A DNA stretch of 30,559 bases from JBKECP01 sp047974765. Its GTDB lineage: Bacteria > Pseudomonadota > Gammaproteobacteria > Pseudomonadales > Halieaceae. Numbering within the stretch: the first letter of the stretch is position 1; each line of letters opens with the position of its first letter. The position numbers and the translations under genes are program-made. Location of the stretch: assembly GCA_047974765.1 (NCBI GenBank), contig JBKECP010000050.1:1-30559 (forward strand), written 5' to 3'. Positions 16,786-23,852 of this stretch are shown in pieces. The notes beneath the pieces were generated by a model. The model was not told the origin of the DNA. It ran no database searches and saw only the letters and a list, made by a program, of their open reading frames with translations.

Positions 16786-18141
16786 TCAGGGCTGTGGTGT
16801 CAGCCGCCACACCGTCTTGCCAACATCATCACTGACCAGTAGGGCGCCGGATTTATCCTGTACCACATCGACAGGCCTTCCAAAGGCTTTGCCGCGTTTG
16901 CTGATAAACCCTCCCAGAATTTCCTGTGCGGTGCCAGCGGGTTCACCCTTTTCAAAGGGAACGAAAATAACCCGATAGCCGCTGAGTTCTTCCCGGTTCC
17001 ATGAGCCATGTTGACTGATAAATGCCCCGTGAAGATAGTGTTTGTCGAGCAGGCTGCCTGTGTAGAAGAGCAGACCCAAAGATGCTGTGTGTGCGCCCAG
17101 CGCGTAGTCTGGCACCAAGGCTGTGGCAACAAGTTGCGGATTTGGCTCTATCCGTGTGTCCACATGCTGGCCGAAATAACTGTAGGGCCAGCCATAGAAG
17201 CCGCCATCCTTTACCGAGGTCATATAATCCGGCACCAGATTATCACCGATTTCATCGCGCTCGTTGACGGTTGTCCACAGCTCACCGCTGTCGGGCTGCC
17301 AGGCCAACCCGTTTGGGTTGCGAAGACCGGAAGCAAATACGCGGGTATCGCCGCTGAGGCGGTCAATTTTTAAAATGGCAGCGCGGTTGATTTCATTCTC
17401 CATACCGTTTTCAGCTACATTGCTGTTGGAGCCAACTGTGGCATAAAGAAAATGGCCATCCTCACTGGCGAGGATGTTTTTGGTCCAGTGGTGATTGATT
17501 GGCCAGGCGGGCAGGTCGACCAGTTTTGTACCCGCACGGGTAATACGGGTGGTGCCTTCAGTATAGGTAAAGGCTATGATGGCATCAGTGTTGGCAACAT
17601 AAAACGTGTCGTCTACCAGGGCCATGCCAAATGGTGAGTTCAGACCTTCAAGAAAGGTTGTGCGCAGATCTGCCTTGCCATCACTGTCGGTATCTCGCAG
17701 CAGGGTGATCCGGTTGGCGCTGGGCTCAAGCCCTGAGCCTGCCTGGCGCATGATATAGCTGGCAATCATGCCTGGCAGACTCCATCCCTGTTTGGGTGGT
17801 GTATCGGTTTCGGCTACCAGCACGTCGCCATTGGGCAGCACATAGAGCCAGCGCGGGTGAGTCAGGTCGGTGGCAAAAGCACTGACTGCAAAGCCGGGGG
17901 CAGCCACTGGCTTGTTATTGCCAGGCCAGCCTTTTGCCGGGGCGATATTGACCGTTGGAAAGAAACTGTCTGTCGGAGCTGGCAGTTCGGGCTTGCTGCC
18001 ATAGTCGCGGGTGCCTTGTACCTGTGCCAGTAACGATGAGCTAAACAGGACAAAAACCAGTGCACCCGCAAGATGTTTCAACAATATGCTGGCCCGGTTC
18101 ACAGGGTTGCCTACGGGTGGAAACAGGGTGTTCGTACACAC
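16786..18141 (-). CDS. PQQ-dependent sugar (sorbosone-type) dehydrogenase, exported
   Basis: The 451-aa protein is a six-bladed beta-propeller of the soluble glucose/sorbosone dehydrogenase family, expected to oxidise a sugar or aldose in the periplasm with PQQ. Typical parts: HPRWLYVLPNGDVLVAE, RDTDSDGKAD, LNSPFGMAL, GLRNPNGLAWQP, FYGWPYSYFG, QHGSWNR and a terminal LLVSDDVGKTVWRL. A signal peptide (KHLAGALVFVLFSSSLLAQ) begins about residue 22. GTG 18141 is chosen because AGGGA lies six bases upstream; GTG 18102 would give a more standard signal peptide but lacks a ribosome-binding site. The gene starts two bases after the uspA stop, so the two are probably coupled. No PQQ synthesis or cytochrome gene is adjacent. 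Confidence 0.87.
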   Translation of the reverse strand: MCTNTLFPPVGNPVNRASILLKHLAGALVFVLFSSSLLAQVQGTRDYGSKPELPAPTDSFFPTVNIAPAKGWPGNNKPVAAPGFAVSAFATDLTHPRWLYVLPNGDVLVAETDTPPKQGWSLPGMIASYIMRQAGSGLEPSANRITLLRDTDSDGKADLRTTFLEGLNSPFGMALVDDTFYVANTDAIIAFTYTEGTTRITRAGTKLVDLPAWPINHHWTKNILASEDGHFLYATVGSNSNVAENGMENEINRAAILKIDRLSGDTRVFASGLRNPNGLAWQPDSGELWTTVNERDEIGDNLVPDYMTSVKDGGFYGWPYSYFGQHVDTRIEPNPQLVATALVPDYALGAHTASLGLLFYTGSLLDKHYLHGAFISQHGSWNREELSGYRVIFVPFEKGEPAGTAQEILGGFISKRGKAFGRPVDVVQDKSGALLVSDDVGKTVWRLTPQP

Positions 18142-18143
18142 AT

Positions 18144-18584
18144 TCAGTCCCTGTTGCCTACGCGCACCGCCAGTACATCGCAGGTGGCACCGTGGAGCAC
18201 GCCATTGGCGGTGGAACCCATCAGCAGGGCCAGACCATAGCGGCCGTGGCTGCCTACTACGATAAGATCAGCTGCAATTTCATCGGCTTTACTGTGAATT
18301 TCCACCTCCGGGCGGCCGAGCACTATATGCTGACAATCTGCGGGAATATCGTGACGGGCACCAAAGGTACTCAATTGCTGATTGGCCTGTTGATGGATTT
18401 CATCCTGTATACCGGAAAAGTCCATGGGGATATCACCACCGTAGGCAAAACTCAAAGGTTCCATCACATGAATCAGGTGCAGCTGCGCGTGATTGGCCAT
18501 TGCCAGGGATTGTGCGCGTGTGACAATCTGATGGGAATCTTCGCTGAGATCCACAGCCACCAGTAGTTTGCGATAGTCTGACAT
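18144..18584 (-). CDS. universal stress protein, UspA family
   Basis: The 146-aa cytoplasmic protein has the Usp fold: N-terminal strand LLVAVDLSEDS with the ATP-contacting Asp, and a C-terminal nucleotide loop VVGSHGRYGLALLMGSTANGV, the G-x2-G-x9-G-S pattern of ATP-binding Usp proteins. Two in-frame ATGs exist. AAGGAG lies one base before 18590 but seven bases before 18584, so 18584 is chosen. The downstream sugar dehydrogenase gene follows almost without a gap. ATP binding suggests the UspFG/MJ0577-like subgroup; the stress it responds to is unknown. Confidence 0.92.
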   Translation of the reverse strand: MSDYRKLLVAVDLSEDSHQIVTRAQSLAMANHAQLHLIHVMEPLSFAYGGDIPMDFSGIQDEIHQQANQQLSTFGARHDIPADCQHIVLGRPEVEIHSKADEIAADLIVVGSHGRYGLALLMGSTANGVLHGATCDVLAVRVGNRD

Positions 18585-18690
18585 GTCCATGCTCCTTCTT
18601 TGAATGAGCGATGAGGAAGAGGGTACACAGTCCTGTTATACCATACAATACTGCTGCAATCGGCCACGACAAAGACCGGGAAATACGCCT

Positions 18691-19140
18691 TTGACCTATA
18701 TCATCATAGCCCTTGTTGTCGCACTCGCACTGGCACCTTTGACACATTTTTTACCCAGTAAGGCGCAGCGCCGACAGGCACATCTGCGTGAAGTGGCTGC
18801 ACAACAGGGGATGATGGTGGAATTTCGCAGTTTGCCCAGCCAGGGCAGTGCCAGCGAGCGTTTGCCTCACTCGGGCATTATTTACTATGGCTGGCGCCTG
18901 CGGCCTTCAAAGGGGCGTGAACGTCGTCGTGGCGCCTGGATACACGAAGTGGACGGCTGGCGTTCGCTGGGGGAGCGTGTCCCGGTACCTGCGGCACTGG
19001 CTCAATTGCCGCCACTTATACTGGCTGCGAGTGTGGATGAAATTTCCTGTGGTATTTACTGGCAGGAGACAGGTGATGAGGAAATAATCAGGCAGATACA
19101 GTGCTGTTTACAGGCCTGGGCGAGCACTTTGGCGCCTTGA
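18691..19140 (+). CDS. single-pass membrane protein, unknown function
   Basis: No family is recognised. From TTG 18691 the product is 149 aa: one N-terminal transmembrane segment (LTYIIIALVVALALAPLTHFL), a basic helix (SKAQRRQAHLREVAAQQGMMVEFR), and a soluble domain with strands such as IIYYGWRL and GAWIHEVDGW. The frame opens to ATG 18604, but that adds 29 residues of low-complexity, Cys-containing sequence that look non-coding and would cover the likely promoter area between this gene and uspA. GGGAAA precedes the TTG by about nine bases. The start is therefore uncertain. It is divergent from uspA and lies upstream of topA. Confidence 0.65.
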   Translation: MTYIIIALVVALALAPLTHFLPSKAQRRQAHLREVAAQQGMMVEFRSLPSQGSASERLPHSGIIYYGWRLRPSKGRERRRGAWIHEVDGWRSLGERVPVPAALAQLPPLILAASVDEISCGIYWQETGDEEIIRQIQCCLQAWASTLAP

Positions 19141-19201
19141 AATTACCCCTTATGGATGATGCACTGAAGTGGTAGTTGCCCCGGGGGAAAGAAATCGCCA
19201 C

Positions 19202-19230
19202 TTGACCCCGGCCAGCGAGCCACTTATATA
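19202..19230 (+). promoter_or_regulatory. sigma70-type promoter of topA
   Basis: TTGACC at 19202-19207 and TATATA at 19225-19230 are separated by exactly 17 bases, which is near consensus. The start of transcription would fall near 19237, about 54 bases before the topA ATG. The arms AAGTGG (19167-19172) and CCACTT (19198-19203) form an inverted repeat whose right arm overlaps the -35 element. Confidence 0.65.
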
Positions 19231-19290
19231 TGTGCCCTTTTTAAGGCAGGGAACACACGGATGGCCCCAAGGGGTTAACCACAGGAGCTT

Positions 19291-22005
19291 ATGGGTAAAT
19301 CACTCGTTATCGTGGAATCGCCGGCCAAGGCCAAGACGATCAATAAATATCTGGGCCCGAACTATGTCGTAAAGTCCAGTATCGGTCATATCCGCGATCT
19401 GCCGACGGCCGGTAGCGGCAGTAAGGTCGATCCCAAAGAGCGGGCTGCACAGGCTGCCAGAACCCGCAAAATGGACCCGCAGCAAAAAGCCAGCTACAAA
19501 AAGCAGAAGGCCAGGGAACAGCTGGTTCGACGCATGGGTATTGACCCGGAGCAGGGCTGGAAAGCTAAGTATGAGGTGCTGCCGGGTAAGGAAAAAGTCG
19601 TTGCCGAACTCAAAAAGCTGGCTGAAAAATCTGACGCTGTTTATCTCGCCACCGACCTTGACCGCGAAGGGGAGGCTATTGCCTGGCATCTGCGTGAGGC
19701 GATTGGTGGTGATGACAGCCGCTTCCAGCGGGTGGTGTTTAATGAAATTACCCGCAAAGCCATAGGTGAGGCTTTTGAAGCGCCCAGCCAGCTCGATTAC
19801 GACAGAGTTAATGCCCAGCAGGCAAGGCGATTTCTTGATCGGGTGGTGGGTTATATGGTGTCACCACTGTTGTGGTCAAAGGTAGCCAGGGGCTTGTCTG
19901 CGGGCCGGGTTCAGTCGGTGGCGGTGCGCCTGATTGTCGAGCGCGAACGGGAAATCCGTGCCTTTGTGCCCGAGGAATATTGGGAGCTTCATGCTGATCT
20001 GGGTACTGCGGCCAGAGAAGATGTACGTTTTCAGGTGCGCAAATACCGGGGTGAAACTTTCCGTCCCAACAATGAAACAGATGCGCTGCATGCTACCGGT
20101 GAACTGGAAGTGGCCAGCTATGTGGTTAGCCAACGCGAGGACAAGCCGACCCGATCCAGACCGCCAGCACCTTTTATCACCTCGACTTTGCAACAAGCCG
20201 CCAGCACCCGTTTGGGTTTTTCAGTTAAAAAAACCATGATGATGGCCCAGCGTCTCTACGAGGCGGGCTACATCACCTATATGCGAACTGATTCCACCAA
20301 CCTCAGTGATGAGGCTGTAGCGGCCTGCCGCGACTATATCCAGGCCAATTTTTCGGCCAGGTATCTGCCGGCTGAAGCCAACCGTTACTCTTCCAAAGAA
20401 GGTGCTCAGGAGGCACACGAGGCCATTCGTCCCTCGGATGTCAACCTCAAGCAGGCAGCTTTGCAGGGCATGGAGCGTGATGCAGAACGTTTGTATGAGT
20501 TGATCTGGCGCCAGTTTGTCGCCTGCCAAATGCCCGCGGCAGAATATCTGGCCAGTACAGTGACGGTCAGTGCGGGTGACTACGAGCTCAACGCCAAGGG
20601 CCGTATTATTGTATTTGACGGTTTTACCCGGGTTCAGCCGTCAGCGGGGCGCAAGGGTGAAGACAGTGTACTGCCTGACATGAAAAGCGGTGACCGGCTC
20701 AACCTGGAAGCCCTGTTGCCAACACAGCATTTTACCAAACCAACACCGCGCTACGGTGAGGCCAGTCTGGTACGTGAACTGGAAAAACGGGGTATTGGCC
20801 GTCCTTCAACCTATGCCTCGATTATTTCAACCATTCAGGATCGCGGTTATGTGCGTCTTGAAAACAAGCGCTTTTACGCTGAGAAAATGGGTGAGATTGT
20901 CACTGACCGGCTGCAACGCAGCTTTACCGACCTGCTTGACTACGGTTTCACCTCCAGTATGGAGGAGCGCCTGGATAAGGTAGCCCAGGGTGAGCTGGAC
21001 TGGCGCGACCTGCTCGATCGTTTCTATGGTGAGTTTAAGGGTTTGCTGGAGAAGGCAGAGGAGCCGCAGCCCGAGGGGATGCAGCCCAATGAACCCACCA
21101 TGACAGATATTCCCTGCGTCCAGTGTCATCGGCCGATGCAGATTCGCACTGCCAGCACAGGGGTTTTTCTGGGTTGTTCGGGTTATGCACTGCCGCCCAG
21201 GGAGCGCTGCAAGCACACACTCAATCTGACGGCTGGCGATGAGGCCATCAGTGAAGATGCTGATGATGAGGCGGAGTCGCGCTTGTTGCGTTCCAAACGC
21301 CGTTGTACGCGTTGTAATGCGGCAATGGACAGCTACCTGATTGATGAGCAGCGCAAACTGCATGTCTGTGGTAACAACCCGGATTGTCTGGGCTTTGAGG
21401 TGGAGCAGGGCAAATTCAAGATCAAAGGCTATGATGGGCCTGTTCTGGAGTGTGATAAATGCGGTGCCCAAATGCAGCTCAAAAATGGTCGCTTCGGCAA
21501 GTATTTTGGCTGTACATCCGGGGATTGTAAAAATACCCGTAAATTACTGCGTAGCGGTGAACCGGCGCCACCCAAAATGGACCCGGTGCCGATGCCGGAG
21601 CTGGCCTGCCAGAAAGTGGACGATACCTATGTTCTGCGCGATGGTGCTGCCGGTTTGTTTCTGGCTGCCAGTCAGTTTCCCCGCAATCGGGAAACACGGG
21701 CACCTTTCGTGGATGAGCTGCTGCCTCATCAATCGGAAATTGATCCCAAATACAGTTTTTTGTTCAGTGCGCCACTAAGTGATGGTGATGGTCATCGTGC
21801 GCAGGTCCGTTACAGCCGCAAGACCAAAGAGCAGTATGTGATGACGGAAGTGGATGGCAAGGCCACCGGTTGGCGCGCCTTTTACGAAGGTGGCAAATGG
21901 GTGGCTGAAGCAGGCCGCAAGTCTGCCCGCAGCAAAACGACAAAGGCAGGCACAGCTAAAACCAAGTCCAAAAAAGCTGCAACAACAGCAAAGAAACGCG
22001 CATGA
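19291..22005 (+). CDS. topA: DNA topoisomerase I
   Basis: This type IA topoisomerase relaxes negative supercoils (904 aa). The Toprim domain is at the N-terminus, with E9 in IVESPAKAK and the acidic triad ATDLDREGEA around 120-129. The active-site tyrosine is Y330 in ITYMRTDSTNLS. Domains I-IV run to about residue 590, then come three four-Cys zinc ribbons (C-x2-C pairs beginning IPCVQC, RRCTRC and LECDKC). The protein ends in a Lys/Ala/Thr-rich basic tail after about residue 870, typical of proteobacterial enzymes. ACAGGAG precedes the ATG by three to four bases. It overlaps the next gene by ATGA. Confidence 0.97.
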   Translation: MGKSLVIVESPAKAKTINKYLGPNYVVKSSIGHIRDLPTAGSGSKVDPKERAAQAARTRKMDPQQKASYKKQKAREQLVRRMGIDPEQGWKAKYEVLPGKEKVVAELKKLAEKSDAVYLATDLDREGEAIAWHLREAIGGDDSRFQRVVFNEITRKAIGEAFEAPSQLDYDRVNAQQARRFLDRVVGYMVSPLLWSKVARGLSAGRVQSVAVRLIVEREREIRAFVPEEYWELHADLGTAAREDVRFQVRKYRGETFRPNNETDALHATGELEVASYVVSQREDKPTRSRPPAPFITSTLQQAASTRLGFSVKKTMMMAQRLYEAGYITYMRTDSTNLSDEAVAACRDYIQANFSARYLPAEANRYSSKEGAQEAHEAIRPSDVNLKQAALQGMERDAERLYELIWRQFVACQMPAAEYLASTVTVSAGDYELNAKGRIIVFDGFTRVQPSAGRKGEDSVLPDMKSGDRLNLEALLPTQHFTKPTPRYGEASLVRELEKRGIGRPSTYASIISTIQDRGYVRLENKRFYAEKMGEIVTDRLQRSFTDLLDYGFTSSMEERLDKVAQGELDWRDLLDRFYGEFKGLLEKAEEPQPEGMQPNEPTMTDIPCVQCHRPMQIRTASTGVFLGCSGYALPPRERCKHTLNLTAGDEAISEDADDEAESRLLRSKRRCTRCNAAMDSYLIDEQRKLHVCGNNPDCLGFEVEQGKFKIKGYDGPVLECDKCGAQMQLKNGRFGKYFGCTSGDCKNTRKLLRSGEPAPPKMDPVPMPELACQKVDDTYVLRDGAAGLFLAASQFPRNRETRAPFVDELLPHQSEIDPKYSFLFSAPLSDGDGHRAQVRYSRKTKEQYVMTEVDGKATGWRAFYEGGKWVAEAGRKSARSKTTKAGTAKTKSKKAATTAKKRA

Positions 22006-22472
22006 GTAGTGCACGGGGGCTGGCGGGGCATCATCTTTATCTGGCACGCCTGCTGCTGCGCGCCTGGCAACGGGATGTCGAGGCCGAAGAAGTTCCGGTG
22101 CGGACACTGGCAGAGGCCTTCGGCCCTGCCTGTCACACACACTTGCAGCGCGCTTATGGCTGGTTTTTGCTGGCCTTGCTCAATCTTGATCATCATCCTG
22201 AGCAACCACCTGCCACGACGGCAACACTGCCTGAATTACCTGTGGGGCGTGTACTGCCACCGGAAGTGTGTGAATTCAGGCAACTTGAAAGAGGGGGCTG
22301 GCTGGCGGATATGCTCAGCTGGCAGCCAATGGTACCAGGTCGTGCACCCAGGGTTGCGGGCAATCTGGCCTCGGCACCACCGGCCGCGACAGGCCTGCAG
22401 GATTTTGATAATTGGGCACAGCAGCTGGATGAGTATTTTCAGCGAATGAGCACTTTTATTGAGGAATATTGA
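22002..22472 (+). CDS. DUF6586-like conserved protein downstream of topA
   Basis: The 156-aa product is mostly helical (LYLARLLLRAWQRD and QRAYGWFLLALLNLD) with a Pro-rich middle and a C-terminal helix pair (FDNWAQQLDEYFQRMSTFIEEY). It has no signal peptide or membrane segment. I associate it with DUF6586, a family of unknown function found directly after topA in Pseudomonas-like genomes; this assignment rests on position and general look. ATG 22002 overlaps the topA stop codon by four bases, so its expression is tied to topA. Confidence 0.75.
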   Translation: MSSARGLAGHHLYLARLLLRAWQRDVEAEEVPVRTLAEAFGPACHTHLQRAYGWFLLALLNLDHHPEQPPATTATLPELPVGRVLPPEVCEFRQLERGGWLADMLSWQPMVPGRAPRVAGNLASAPPAATGLQDFDNWAQQLDEYFQRMSTFIEEY

Positions 22473-22573
22473 CGCTGTTGTCTTTATATCCTGTTGTTCT
22501 GGGTGCCGTACTGGCTCTTGGCTTGTCGCGGCTGTTAGAATGGCCGCTACTGTTTGCAGATAGAGAATACTAA

Positions 22574-22852
22574 GTGTCTACAGCGCTGCTGGAAATTGTT
22601 GATCTGGGTGATGGTGAAATTGTATTGCAGCGAGTCGAGGATGACTCTGAACCACTGGTGCGCATCCATTTTTCACAGGAATCCCGGATGTACCTGATGG
22701 AAAATACCCTGGAAGTGGCCAAAGCCATGATTCAGGCCGGTTTGCAGACAGCATCGGCATTGAATGAACAGTCAGATAAGGCAGAAGCAGAGCAGACTGA
22801 ATCCGATGAAGCCAGTGCTGATATGTCACCGCCACCACGGGTACTTCATTAA
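22574..22852 (+). CDS. small conserved protein between topA and lexA, unknown function
   Basis: The 92-aa product has a compact N-terminal half (LLEIVDLGDGEIVLQR, then PLVRIHFSQESRMYL) and a helix (LEVAKAMIQAGLQTASAL), followed by an acidic, Gln/Glu/Ser-rich tail that is probably disordered. Similar small proteins occur between topA and lexA in Pseudomonas-like genomes, from memory. The start is GTG 22574 with only a weak AGAG upstream. Nothing in the sequence reveals a function. Confidence 0.72.
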   Translation: MSTALLEIVDLGDGEIVLQRVEDDSEPLVRIHFSQESRMYLMENTLEVAKAMIQAGLQTASALNEQSDKAEAEQTESDEASADMSPPPRVLH

Positions 22853-22913
22853 TAATGCAGCTTTCGGACAGGAGCAAACACCTGATCAAGCCTGAATCAT
22901 TTTCAATGACTTG

Positions 22914-22980
22914 TTGTGTAGGTTGTGTAGTGGATGGTCCGCAGCAGCAATAGGCAGTATAAAAACAGACAGTATAAAAA
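22914..22980 (+). repeat. two short tandem duplications in the spacer before lexA
   Basis: TTGTGTAGG at 22914-22922 is followed at once by TTGTGTAGT. Further on, CAGTATAAAAA occurs at 22955-22965 and again at 22970-22980, separated by CAGA. Both lie in the 177-base spacer between the convergent small gene and lexA. No function is evident. Confidence 0.6.
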
Positions 22981-23029
22981 TGTTGTGCGTCAATAATGGC
23001 CGGAATATTTGTTGCCTGCACTAAACACT

Positions 23030-23632
23030 TTACAAGCCTCTGCGTAAAACGCCGACACTCAAACCTTCAATGGCAAAATCCTGAGTACGCAGGTCGACCT
23101 CAACCGGTGAATAGTCAGGATTTTCGGGCAACAGAATCAACTGGTGCTTGCTGCTACCGTATTTAAGCCGTTTGACAGTTACCTCATCGTCAATGCGGGC
23201 AACGATAATGTCACCGTTGCTTGCAACGGGGCTACTGTGTACCGCCAGTAAATCACCATCAAAGATACCGGCTTCAATCATACTGTCGCCGTGCACCGTC
23301 AAAAAATAGTTGGCCTCGGGTTTGAAAAAGCTGTGCGGTAATTCGCAGTAATCCTCAATATGTTCCTGCGCCAGGATGGGATTACCGGCGGCAACCCGTC
23401 CCACAATGGGGATACCCGCACGATCAGGCAGTCGAATACCCCGGGAAGCACCGGGGATAATTTCGATAGCACCTTTGCGAGCCAGTGCCTTGAGATGTTC
23501 CTCAGCCGCATTGGCGGATTTAAAACCAAGCTCTCTGGCAATATCGGCCCGGGTAGGGGGATAACCGGTATCGCCGATATAGTTGCGCACAATATCAAGA
23601 ACCTGTTGCTGCCGCCGTGTCAGTTGTTCCAT
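23030..23632 (-). CDS. lexA: SOS repressor LexA
   Basis: The 200-aa repressor of the SOS regulon. The N-terminal winged helix (MEQLTRRQQQVLDIV, then GYPPTRADIARELGFKSANAAEEHL) binds DNA. The self-cleavage site is Ala82-Gly83 in GRVAAGNP, and the catalytic pair is Ser117 (HGDSM) and Lys154 (VTVKRLK), each two residues before the E. coli numbers. The frame is open upstream to 23710, but ATG 23632 begins the conserved MEQLT and has AAGGA seven bases before it; the longer form would also swallow the operators. It is autoregulated by the two boxes just upstream. No sulA or other SOS gene is next to it. Confidence 0.97.
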   Translation of the reverse strand: MEQLTRRQQQVLDIVRNYIGDTGYPPTRADIARELGFKSANAAEEHLKALARKGAIEIIPGASRGIRLPDRAGIPIVGRVAAGNPILAQEHIEDYCELPHSFFKPEANYFLTVHGDSMIEAGIFDGDLLAVHSSPVASNGDIIVARIDDEVTVKRLKYGSSKHQLILLPENPDYSPVEVDLRTQDFAIEGLSVGVLRRGL

Positions 23633-23650
23633 ATACACATCCTTATTCGG

Positions 23651-23666
23651 CTGTTTATATATACAG
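23651..23666 (-). promoter_or_regulatory. LexA operator, proximal box
   Basis: CTGT-TTATATAT-ACAG is a perfect CTGT-N8-ACAG SOS box with an AT-rich alternating centre, 18 bases before the lexA start codon. On the minus strand, -10 candidates (TATACT near 23672-23677 and TGTATA near 23662-23667) fall in or between the two boxes, so bound LexA would block transcription. Confidence 0.92.
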
Positions 23667-23667
23667 G

Positions 23668-23683
23668 CTGTGAGTATATACAC
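23668..23683 (-). promoter_or_regulatory. LexA operator, distal box
   Basis: CTGT-GAGTATAT-ACAC differs from the SOS box consensus only in its last base. It starts two bases after the end of the proximal box. The tandem layout matches the double operator of E. coli lexA. Confidence 0.8.
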
Positions 23684-23751
23684 CCTCAAGCTTGTGGGTA
23701 AAGCCATCATTTTTGCCGTTTAACGACAAGTGTGAACCTGATGCAGGAGTG

Positions 23752-23770
23752 ATTGATAAGCATTATCAAT
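23752..23770 (+). promoter_or_regulatory. Fur box upstream of the TonB-dependent receptor
   Basis: ATTGATAA-GCA-TTATCAAT is a perfect 8-bp inverted repeat. Read as the 7-1-7 Fur site it is TGATAAG-C-ATTATCA (23754-23768), which differs in one base from the consensus arms. It lies 82 bases before the receptor start, so iron-loaded Fur should repress this gene. Confidence 0.82.
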
Positions 23771-23852
23771 AAAGCTAAGATGCGCGCCAGCGGTTCTGAG
23801 CGTCTGCTTCAGACCATTATTTTGACAATAATCAAATAATGAAGGGACTTTT

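Noticed and set aside
18604..18690. Upstream ATG start of the membrane protein at 18691-19140
   Set aside because: The added 29 residues look non-coding and lack a ribosome-binding site. The choice is not certain, so both starts remain possible.
23633..23710. 26-residue extension of LexA
   Set aside because: It would run through both LexA operators and the promoter, and the family N-terminus MEQLT starts at 23632.
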